Source: Kuschelorhynchus macadamiae (lineage: Eukaryota > Arthropoda > Insecta > Coleoptera > Curculionidae). From it: a DNA stretch of 64,000 nucleotides. The position numbers and the translations under genes are program-made. Below, in pieces: positions 48,801 through 60,800 of the stretch; position 1 is the first letter of the stretch; the number at the start of each line of letters is the position of its first letter. The notes below the pieces were generated by a model. It was not told the origin of the DNA, searched no databases, and saw only the letters and a program-made list of their open reading frames with translations. The DNA lies in contig JAUTXW010001615.1 of assembly GCA_030620095.1 (NCBI GenBank), positions 191,501 through 255,500 on the forward strand. Direction: 5' to 3'.

Positions 48801-51800
48801 ATGTCCCACCATTTTTTAGATACGAGCCAACTTTGAATATTTTCCTGTTTTCAAAGACCATCCACAACAAAAGCACCCGCCTCGGCACCTGCTTGGGGAA
48901 TCACTTAACTAGCTAGGCCATGTAAGGTTTTATTTACCTTGTACTGACAAATATTTGAAATAAACAGACAGTTTTAAATACGGTGAATAATCCAAAATGT
49001 ATTTTTTTAAATACAATTTGTAACCTAAAGGTGTTAGATATGATAAGTGATAATTAAACAAAAATAATACATAATCGTTAATTTTTAGCAAAAGAAAGAT
49101 AACTAATTGTTAAATTGCTTAAAATGGCCACCATTCGCATTCAGGCATTCGTGCAAACATGTTAATTTGTTTCTTGTTGTTGCTCTTTGTATTTCCTCAG
49201 GATTTAATTCGTCAAAAGCTCGACGCACTCGATTTTCCAGATCCTGGAGATTTTGTATCGGATTTCCTACATACACTCGCTCCTTGATGGTTCCCCAAAG
49301 GTAAGAATCTAGGGGAGTTAGGTCCGGAGACCGAGGTGGCCAATCCCATGGTCCCAAACGTCTGAACCACCTATCTTCGAACATTCCATATAATTCTTGA
49401 CTCACTTCATTGCTGCGATGTGCAGGAGCCCCATCCAATTGGTACCAGCAAGAAATCAATAATTGTAGTGGTAACTCATCCAAAACTCATTAACTGTAGT
49501 TCTTAAAATATCCAGATATTTATTGGAAGTTAAATTTTCATCGTAGATACAATAAGCAAATTTATTGTCCATCATTAAGCAAAAAACATTAAACCCGAAT
49601 TGAAACTGAAATCTTCGTTCTATAACCAATGTTGGGTTTTCAGCCGCCCAAAAATAACTATTTCGTCTATTAAATATTCGTTCCCTCGTAAATTTCGACT
49701 CGTCAGTCCAGATAATTTTTTTCAAAAATAGTGGGTCATCCTCAATTTTAGTTAGAACTATCGCAAAATTCAGTACGTCTCTGAAAATCTTCTGGTAAAA
49801 GGCCTTGCTAGGTGATAAATTTAAATGGTTGAATGTTATGTTTGCTTAGAATACGTTGAATTGTTGAATATGAAAGTCCTAGATCTATTTCAGCACTTCT
49901 AATTGATGCTTGAGGGTAAACGTTAAAATATCCCAGTACATTTATTTCATTGCCTTCATTATCAGTTTGTAGTTTTGTGTATGATCTATGTTTTATAATT
50001 TTGCCGTGATTTTTAAAATTTGCTTCATATCTGAAATATGAAAGCAAAATAAATAGAAAGCCTAAAATGCTGTGTACACGTACGAAAAAATTGTACCAAA
50101 AGATAGGATGTCAGTATTAATGTGTATAATCAGAGTCCAAGGACCATCATCAAAATATTATGTTATGCACGTTAATACTGACAACCTCCTGTTGTTTCAG
50201 CAACATAAATTGATTTTTAAGGAAATAAAAACTATTATTGCATTTAGTACCTTCTAAATTTTTTCCTGTGCATAGGAGGTAAATGAGGATACATCTAGTT
50301 AAATTTTCTGCAGGTTCTTGAAATAACTTTGTTACACTCTCCATGAATGTAAAATAAATTTAAAATATCAATATTGGAATATTCAATTGCGTTTTCCATT
50401 TTTACGGAGCATTAATTGAAAACTATCTGTTAATGTCAAAAAGATGTCAGGAAGAAGTAAACAAAACCTTCCATGGCCTACCAAGCTAAGTTATTCGTTA
50501 CGCGGGTGGTTTTGTTATGGTAGTCTTTGAAAACAGGAAAATATTCAAAGTTGGCTCATATCTAAAAAATGGTGGGAGATGGGTATAGGAACATATATGG
50601 AAATATTGTAGGTAAGGTATTGGTTTATTCGAAGATACCATAAAATACAGGGTGTTGTATTTAAAATAAATGAGTTTTCACCATTACTAAATTTCGATAA
50701 AAATGCTCTTTTTATACGACACCCTGTATGATATATCGCTATTCTAACATATAGTTATTTTAAATATATGCATTCTCTAACCCAGAAAAAAAATCTAGTA
50801 ATTATCTCGCTTACGCAGGTAAATATGGAATTTTATTAACGAGGTGATTTTCTAAAAAAAATCATAAATTAATTTTTTTCGAGAAAATGGTAGGAGATAA
50901 GTATAGGAAGATGTTAACAAAAGTAACTTAAAATCGTGCGTAGAATCAGAAACTGCAATAAAATATAGGGTGTTCTATTTGAAATTTCAATGTTGCTATT
51001 GGTTTCGGAGAGATGTGGCAACGCTGCATTTGCGAAATTTAAAATATAGATTATTACCTATTATGTCCGTATGCGGGATTTGAAAAAAAATCCCTTTTAT
51101 AGTTCTCCAGAACTTTTAATAGGACACTCAACGTGAATCACCCTGTATTATCCATTGTTTGTTTGTATGTTAAGTTTGTTTTTATTATCTGTACACCTAT
51201 TATTAATTTGAATTATGACAGACGAATGTGGCTAAAACGAATTCAAAAACGTTTTCATATTGTTTTTGTTTCTTTAAAATGATGAATTTTAAAAATAAAA
51301 TTAAAAATTTATTTTTAAACATTTTCTGCCATTTTGGATGACAAATGACATGTTAAAACCGATTTGCTTTTCCGAATTATTAATAATAACAATTTTTACC
51401 AAAGCTAGCCTATATTCAAGGGAGACACTGTATATTTTTATTAATTCCAGAACTTTGCTGTTCAAGTTGTCAGTATTTTCTCAGTTCAAAAGTCCAAAGT
51501 CCATGTACCGGGAACCTGAACTCTACCAGCTATACTTTAGTTTATTGAAACACAAAAGTGCTGAGATACAAAAAGCGGCCTTAGACTGTTTAATGACCTA
51601 TAAGTTTAAATATTTGACTCCATATAAGGAACACCTGTACAACTTAGTCGATGAAAAACAGTTCAAAAACGAAATCACGAATTTCCGCGTCGACAAGGAA
51701 AGTACGGAAGTTTTACTTGATCACAGGGAAAATTTAATCCCGGTCGTTTTACAGATAGTTTTCAGCAAAATGAGCGGTAAAACTGGACTTAGAACTGGCG

Positions 51801-54800
51801 GGAAGGCGTCAGGACAAAACAGAAGAAATTTAGTATTGAGATTTTTAGCTGGTTGCGAAGAAAAGGAAATGCTAACTTTTGTGCAGAAAGCCTTCGCTGT
51901 TTATTCGAAATACCTTCAGGATAATGATCTGAATATGGTCAAATCCGTGGCACAAAATGTCGATTTGGAAAAGTGCCTTGCACCTAAGAAGTTACTGAGC
52001 ACCATAAACTTGCTCAACGTTATTTTGGATCAGTTTGGAGGTTTGATGGGTGACAGCTTACTTACGTATTTACTCAAGATACTTCATATTGTTGGTGCTT
52101 TAGTTAAAGGTGTAATGGAGCAATTTAACAAGGTAAGTTCTTTTAGCTTATATCTAGGCGAGTCAAATTAATATATTAAAAACGTCAAAAAAACCTCTTT
52201 TACTTGCAGTTAATTTCAATAAGCAAACGTCCTTCTACGTATAGGTATGACATTGTCAGATAAACCACTGTACAGATGAATTTTTTCTCTTTGCATAAAG
52301 TAATTAATACCCATCAACATGGTTTCTTGCCTCAAAAATCTATAAATACTGCTTTGTATGATTATATAAATGAAATTGCCGAATGCTTTGAAAACAGGAA
52401 AACTGCACTGGGATCATTTTTGGATTTGTCAAAGGCTTTCGAGAGTCTAAGCCATTCAATCCTATTGGATAAACTTGAGCGCTATGGTATCAGAGGCAGT
52501 CCGTTAAGATGGTTACAATCTTATTTGCAGGGTCGTGTGCAGAGGGTTGAAATTCGGAGGGATGGAAATGCATATTATTCCGAGGACATGCCGCTGACTA
52601 TGGGGGTGCCTCAGGGCAGCGTGATTGGACCTCTACTATTTGTCTGGTATATTAACGATCTAAATTCAAACTTCCCATCTGAAAATATCTGAGTGCGTGA
52701 GTGCCCCTACCCTGGAACGGGCGACAGAAATCAGTAAAGATTCTTTGAATCTTGCTAGGGATTGGTTTAATGGAAACAGCTTAGTATTAAATGCTGAAAA
52801 ATCTTCATTTATTCTTTTTAGTACAAAACAGTCCTCAGCCGTCTGTCCAGGTAGTCTGCGGCTTCTTGACCATGATGTAACCCTTTCAAATGACACCAAG
52901 TTCTTGGGTATTTACATTGATTGTCATCTGGGATAAGAAAGAGAGGTGGATTATGTGACGTCGAGGTTGAATAAATGCTGCTACTCCCTTAGAGTACTTA
53001 GAAACTATTTAGACCTGCACACCTTGCTTGTAGTATATCACGCTAATGTTGGCTCAATACTTACATTTGAAGTTGTGTTCTGGGGGAATAGTGTGAATGC
53101 ATCAAGGGTCTTTCTTGCACAGAAGCGCGCACTGCGTGTGATGTTGGGTATGAGGTATCGAGACTCTTGCAGAGGAATCTTTAGAAGGCATAATTTGCTG
53201 ACACTCGCAGGACTACATATCCACGAGTGTATTATGTTTCTGTATGGAAACAGACAGCTTTTTGCTAAGCGTCTTCCAGATCACAATCATGACACCAGGT
53301 CTGCAGACTACAATTTACCAATACATAGACTCTCCATTTTTGAGAGAAGCCCTAAGTATTCTTGCCTTAAATATTTCAATAAGCTCCCTCCAAGAATCAA
53401 ACAAATAAACAACAAAATACATTTTAAAAATTCTCTGAGAGATTTCATTGTACTGGTTGAACCATATACCATTGCTGAGTTCATGTCATCTTAGGGATAT
53501 ATTTCTTTTAATTGTGTTTTGTATTTGTGAAAAATTTCATGTGTTATATTATATCTTAGATTTTAATAGATTTTAAATGACCTTGTTATGGTAACTGTTT
53601 TACTTTTAATGTTATATGCTATAGATTAAGTTTTTTAATTTCAATTTTATTGCAACTATTTTATATTTGATGCCTGTTTGTTAAATGCAATCGATATTTT
53701 GTATTTTTTGTATTTTTCGAAATATAGAGTTTTTGACTTTGACTTTGACAGATGAACTTATGCATGCAAATTTTTGGATAATATTTAATACAGGATGTGT
53801 GATGTAACCTAGATTTTGATAAGAATCGCTCAGAAATAATATTTTGATTTTGATAAGAATCGCTTAGAAATAATATTTATAATGTGAACATTATTAATTT
53901 ATAATCTAATAATGAAAAAACGTTGTTACGATCCTTGGAAAGTATCCTGTTAAATTATTTTTTAGCTACGTTTATATTTGTGTCCTCTATCATCCAGGGG
54001 CGTGCGGTGAAATTTTAAGAAAGGGAAGCAATTTTTAGAAAGTTACCTATTTGTAATGTAATTCGATTCTTCGATCATTTTTTGCAAATTCGTTAATGAC
54101 GTCATCATAAAAACGTCAATGCTCCGACATATGTTGCAGAAGTTTATTTTCAATGGACAACAGCGATTTATGCGAAAGTCTCTCCTGCCCCGTTGAATTT
54201 CTCACGAAATTTTTTATACGTTTAAGTGTTGAAAAATTGCGTTCTACTGATGAACTTGTGACAGGTATTGTCAATACTAATTCACGCCATTTCGACACTT
54301 CGGTGTAGGCATCTTCCAGCTCCTTGTCTTTTAAAAATTGCATTAGTTCCTTAGCGTTATTTTTTGCACTAATGTCATCAGTTTCGTAAATCACTTTTAG
54401 TTCAGATCGCAGTAACACTCGGTCGAAGAACTGGCCGTAATGAAGAAGAAGAGATTTAAACGCATCTTCTGGAAAAGTTTTTCCTTTAAATGCATCAAAA
54501 TTGCAGAGCCCGGGGAATTTAAAATCATTTAAAACGTTAAATCTATAGTTTATTTGTTGCTGAATTTGATCGATTATTTCATAAAAGAGGCGTCTGTATG
54601 ATGATTGAACATCTTCCCCCTTGTCTGTTCGAAGACGCTTGGCTTGTGGCTCTACATTTAACGTCATCGTTTTCTCCCAAAATAGGTCAAAGTCATCTCT
54701 TTTTGGCTTAAAATGGACTTAAAATCATCCACTTTTTTTAGGCAAAAAGCAATATCATTTGTTTTAGTTTGTAATATATTAAAAACATTGTCCGAGAATG

Positions 54801-57800
54801 GAAATATTTCTAAAAATATGTTCAACAAATAATTAAAATTAAAATCTCGTTTCAAAAACCCCCTCGAACTATTTATTGCCTCGGAGTCCCACGTTTCATT
54901 ATTTTCTATTATATTCTCAAATAGTTCAATCAGTGATTCACGATTTTCAGATACTATTAACACAAGTCTTCCATTATAGTTCCACCTAGTAGGAGCTACT
55001 TTGGGCAATCGTTTGTGGACAATAGAGTCCAAAGCTTGTGTACGTTTTGTTGACTTGGAAAAAAAAGCAGTTATTCTACTTACAGTAACGAAAAATACTT
55101 TACCCTCTTTAATGTGATTGATGGACTGGGATAAAACTAAATTTAATTTATGAGTAAAACAGTGGACAAACACAGCACTTGGGAAAGTTTCTCGAACTTT
55201 AGCTTGCAGACCCCCTAATTGTCATGCCATCACTGCAGCTCCATCATGGCTTTGAGCAACTAATTTTTTCTCTCCATTAATTTCTTTAGTAACGTTATAA
55301 ACTACAGTATATAACGCATCTGCTGTACGATTTTCGGACACATTTTTAAAACCTAAAAATCGCTCTTGAATATTTCCGTCTGTTTTAACGTAGCGTGTTA
55401 CTATAGATAATTGGCTAAAATTAGTGATATCAGTTGTTTCGTTCAGAACAATAGCAATAAACCGCTTCTCGTCAATCTCCTGCTTAATTCTTTTTAGAAT
55501 AATGGTTGCAACAGCGGAAATTAAATTATTCTGGATTCGATTCGACGTTCCGCGAAAAACGCTAGACTTCTCTAAATGGTTTTTTAAGCAATCATCATAT
55601 TTAGCCATTAAACTAAGTAATTCTTGAAAATTTCCTCTATTTGAAGAAACCCTTGTTTCGTCATGACCTCTAAATCCCAATTCGTGCTCTCCGAGAAAAC
55701 AAACAACATCGATAAGTCTTCTTAATATTTGCCTATTTTTATCGACTAGTTCATTATGTTGGCGGTGACTAATTGCCAACTGTTTATTAAGGGCGTGTTC
55801 AATTCTGGTTTTGCCGAAGACTTTTTCTTTTAGGACGGCCTGCAAATGCGCTTTGGACATAATGTGTCTTTTTACAGCTTTATGGAAATTGTTTAAATCG
55901 AAAAAACCAGTTTTATTCCAGAGACTTTTTTCATTTTCAAAAAGTAAACATGGCCAACAAAATAATGTACTTATATTTTCACACCCTGTTAGCCATTTAA
56001 ATTATTCGTATTGTTTTTCCGGATAAAAATGTCTAATACAGTTTTTCATTTTTGTGGTTAAATTTTTCATAGGCGGTTTTGACTTTCCTTTGGAAATTAT
56101 TTGAAACTTATCAGCGAAGTTTAATGTTGAAAATCCCTTTATCATTAAGACACACACCACACATTCACACACACACTCCTCTTACTAAATTCTCCAACAT
56201 TTTCAACGTTATTACCGACAGCCGAAGTTGACGGTTCAATAACCTCTGGCTCGATTCACAGGAAATCAAGCATACAGGACTTGGCTGCAGAGAAGCTAGC
56301 GGCTCGTATAGGTTCTATTCGATATTCTATTGTGGCTGGGTCGGAGTCAAGGCCGCCTTTATTATGGGCTTGATAATTAAGATAATATTTTAGCATTTTT
56401 AATATAAACTAAATTAATGGTTTCCTATTTCAAAAATTACGTTTTAGAAGATGTTTTGTAATTTTTTTTGGGGAAGCACTGCTTCCATTGCTTCCATGGA
56501 CTGCACGCCGCTGCTATCCTCCCTTAAATGAGTAAATTAAAAGTAATAAGAATTGACTGTGACGTAATTCAGGTTAAAAAAGGACAGACATATGTTTTGA
56601 AAAAGTTTTATCATAAAAAATGCAGCGACAGTTTAGGTGCATCCCATCTTATTAACAGGTGTTGAATGTGTTAGGAAATCCATTTCTTATAAATAAGTTC
56701 AGAATTAAGATACCTTTTGCGTATTAATGTATATATTAATTTCGCATGCATTTAACTTTCTGCTAATAACCATTCTTGCTTTAAATTAGATCAATTTAGA
56801 TTGAGCTTCACCAATAAGAATTTTTTAGCAAACTGAAATAATAGATAATGTTGAAAAGTTAAAACTTATTTTGACAATGATTTGTTAGTTAGGTAATAAA
56901 AACAATAATTATTTATATAAATTCCAAAATATTAGAACATAGCTATAAGAAAATGGTGTCGTGTTTATTTAGAAACAGGTAAATGAATTACTGTTAGTTA
57001 TTTTATTAAAATATTCTTACTATTAATTTGTCATGAAAAAAAGGTAAACATGTTCTAAAGGAAAATAAATAAGAAGATGAAGGCACATACATCAACGAAA
57101 CCTGTTAATCTCAAACTTTACATTAGTACCGTGAAAATATTATTTATTCAACCTACTGAAGTTTTATTGTATTTACAATTTATTAATAAATATGTAATTT
57201 TATAATTCTATTAAATCGAAACTGTTTACAGATATAAATATAAATAAGAGCACTAAAATTAATGAGGGAATATGAGGTACTATAAGTAAGCCAGACTACT
57301 TTGTATCGAATTAAAAAAAAAATGCAAACAATCAGACGGAACATATTCAAGCAAGCAACATAACAGAAAAAACAACGAAATAGAGAACCAAAATTTCTGA
57401 ATTTCTGATTGTATGAAGAATAAAATGTGGGATACAATTTGTATGATGTATGTTTAGGAGAAATATGTTAAAATGGCTAGTGGTTTTTTTTATTGGATCT
57501 CAACCCCAAATAATACACCACTTTAACAATTTTTTTTTAACATTGTTCCGCTACATTGGATTTTTACCAAAATATTGCCAGGTCATCCCCATATGACTTT
57601 TATTTTTGATCAAAATTTGGAATCAATCGGGTAAGTAGTCTTGAAGCTATGCCGCGAACTGACACACAGACAGACCGACGACGGCCAACAGAATTGATAA
57701 AACATATTTTTTGGAATCTAGGGACGCTAAAACGTAAAGATGTGTAAAACCTGAGAGAGTGATTTTTTCACGATTTTCAACATTTTATTGGGCCGCCATT

Positions 57801-60800
57801 TTGTTCGGCCATATTGAATTAGTACCACAGTTTTACTAGTTGATCCCTATACCACAATCAATTATGGCACATAATTTGAAATCAAACCATTAAGCAGTTT
57901 TTTCAGGCCTAATTATTTAATATTTTATTAAGCCGCCATTTTGTTCCGCCATCTTAGATTCGTACCAAAATGTTACCACTTGATTCCTACATAATACTTG
58001 ATGTTTTTGCAAAATTTGAGATAAATTGGATGAGTGGAATAATATATTTTTTTAACATTTCACTGGCCCGCCATTTTGCCGCGAACAGACAGACAGACAG
58101 ACAAACCGACGAAATTGAGAAAACATGTTTTTCGTCATCTAGGGACCCCGAATCGTGAAGATCTGAAACAATCTCGGAGAGTGGTTTTTTTTCACGATTA
58201 CAATACTTCCCTTTTACGAGGGAAGTAAAAAACAAATTAGATTGATATTGATTATGGCTGATAAAGAAAATTGTATTAACCGAAGCTTGGGTTAAAAAAG
58301 AGGAAGAGACGTATTATAACTTTAAAAACTTTGAATCTATATATGCCACAAGAAACAAAAGGGGTTCAAGATTGCGGATTTTTTTTTAATTTGTTTGTAA
58401 GGACGTAGCCGATGCACGCATCGGACAAGTGGCCGTTCAGAAACGTACACTACAGCATGCTAAACATTCCAAATGGTATGCATTCGCAAATAACGTCAAA
58501 TAAATAGTAGTAGTAGTAAGATGGGGGGGGGGGACAAGCCCAGCAGCTAGGCCTCAAAAGGCCCTTTTCACTAACCCCGGCTCCACCCACCTCACACCAC
58601 TCCCCTACAAAGGCGACCCGTCCTTCTAATGAAGGAGAGCAACTTGCCGCAGTCGAGGTGTTGTAGTTCTTCCTTGGAAAGGGACTCGACGCCGAAGGTA
58701 TTCCAGCGTAGTCTTGTCCACTTTTCACACGTACCAACAAGATGATAGGGATCCTTCTCCTCTGTCCCACAGTTAGGACAGCTAGGGCCGTCCGCTAGCG
58801 CCAGTCGGTGCATGTGCCTGTTAAGCATACAATGTCTTGTCAAAATGCCAATTAGTCTCCAATCGCCTGTCTGCTGCTTGACAGCCAAGATGTCCTGGAC
58901 TTGCATGGGTTGGGCAGCATTTACTTTGCCTGTCTGCAATGGTTTATCCGTGACCAATTCTCCTTTGTCTTACCCCAGGCCCATTTATTCAGGGCCTGGG
59001 AGCATTGTTGTTTGCCTATACCCAGGCAAGGTTCTGGGCATTCCTGGCAAACTCATCCGCTTTCTCGTTGCCCTCGACTCCACTATGCCCATCACTTATC
59101 ACCAGATTTGAAATTTTGTCAGAGGTATTTTGAAAATCTATTTTGCACCTTTTCAATTCTGTCAATGTGACACTGGTATGATGGACTCCATATTGTACAA
59201 CAATATTCTAGAACGCTACGAACCAATGAGTTATAGAAGCACCCAATTGCTTTGGTATCAGTTACGTGTTTTGTATGTCGCTTTATAAAATCTAGAAGTC
59301 TAAAACCCTTAAGTACAATGTTGTCAATATGTAGATTAAAAGTTAGATTTTCATCAAAAATAACACCTAGGTCCGTCAAAGAACTTCAAGGTTTACATTA
59401 TCTATGAAGTAGGTGGAGGGTATGGTATTAATACATTTGTGAAAACGGAGCACTTTATATTTCGAGATGTTAAGAGAGAGATAATTAGTTCTGCACTGTT
59501 TGACGAGCCTTTCCATATCAGACTGCAGAAGATTGGAGTCTGAGGAGACTGGTGAGAAGAATTTTAAGTCGTCTGCATATAAAAGACATTCGGAACATTC
59601 GAAACATTTATAAAGAGCAGAAAGAGAACTGGACCCACATGCGAACCCTGCGGGACACCCGATGTCACAAGAATCTCCCTGGAGACTGAACCGCATATGT
59701 TGACTTGCTGGCGAAGATTAAATAAATACGATTTGATCCACTCAAGATATTTTCCACAAAAACCAATTTGCTGTAATTTCCATAACAGAAGCTGATGGCA
59801 AACACTGTCAAAAGCCTTAGATATGTCAGTGTAAATAACATCGATCTGCTTGTCACTAAGTAGTTTTGAAATATTGCAAGATTGGTAGTTGTTGAACGAC
59901 CACGATAAAAACCGTTGCATACTCGTAATATAGTGTTTTAAAGACTCAAATATATGATCGGTGATAATTGCCTCAAAGAGCTTTGGTATATGTGAAAGTA
60001 AAGAAATACCTCTGTAGTTCTTCACATCACTTTTATCACCAGATTTGAGATTTTGTCAAAGCAATATAAATATTGAAGTTCTAGAAAAAATTGAATGTGA
60101 TATCTAATACATTGCAATATAATTTAAATTACCTAGATTACTTTTGTGCAAAATATACATACCAGCTTCTACGAAAAATGAGATTTTTTAGAAATTATTG
60201 GATGAAAATATGTAACAGCTAAATAAATTAAAAAGAGAGTGGATTTTTATCCGCGACACGAACATTAATCTTCCTAGTAATAGAAGCAGTGAAACAAAAA
60301 GCTTATCAGACATATATTCCTCCAATGGTTATCGAACATGCAACACAAACATCGCTACCCCAGAAATTAGTAACAGCTCAACACTAATAGATCACGTTTT
60401 GATTAGTTCAGATAAAAAAATGGACTTACAATTAAAAACAAGTGCTCTTAGTGACCATCAAATAAAAATTATTTTCATTCCAATAAAATTTAAAGCAACT
60501 GATCAAAAATGTATGAAGAAAAAAATTTTAATTAGAAAATTTTATACAGATAAAATAAAAAGGGAACTTACAGTATTAAATGAAAATAAATATTTTTTTA
60601 AATACTCAAGTGATTTACCTGAAGCTATTTTACAAATTGTTGAAAAGTTCTTACAGTAAATCAGCAAAACTAAAAAAAAAATTCTAAAACATAGTTCAGT
60701 CTTCAATTAGCAAAGTTAATTAAATATAGAGATACGCTTTATGCAGGTGAAAAAAATAAACTAAATAAAAAAAAATATTTTGAAGAAATCTACAATGACT

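Larger units (their letters stand above)
48239..51145 (-). mobile_element. DD41D mariner-type transposon 2 with about 640 bp TIRs, transposase broken
   Basis: This is a 2,907 bp element bounded by CAGGGTAATTCACCTTGAG and the complement of CAGGGTGATTCACGTTGAG, with TA at 48237-48238 and 51146-51147. The TIRs run 48239-48879 and 50503-51145 with few mismatches, so nearly half the element is inverted repeat. It fills most of UTP20 intron 6. Confidence 0.88.

Noticed and set aside
51338..51450. N-terminal extension of the UTP20 exon 7 frame
   Set aside because: Upstream of the ATTAATTCCAG acceptor, not family-like, and phase from exon 6 requires entry at 51451.
57183..57437. Hydrophobic 84 aa ORF on the - strand
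   Set aside because: AT-rich low-complexity intron sequence without family resemblance.
58130..58235. Terminal hairpin ACTTCCC/GAGGGAAGT as a Helitron 3' end
   Set aside because: No CTRR terminus follows and the host base context after copies varies (AAAA, AATAA); not a Helitron by the usual criteria.
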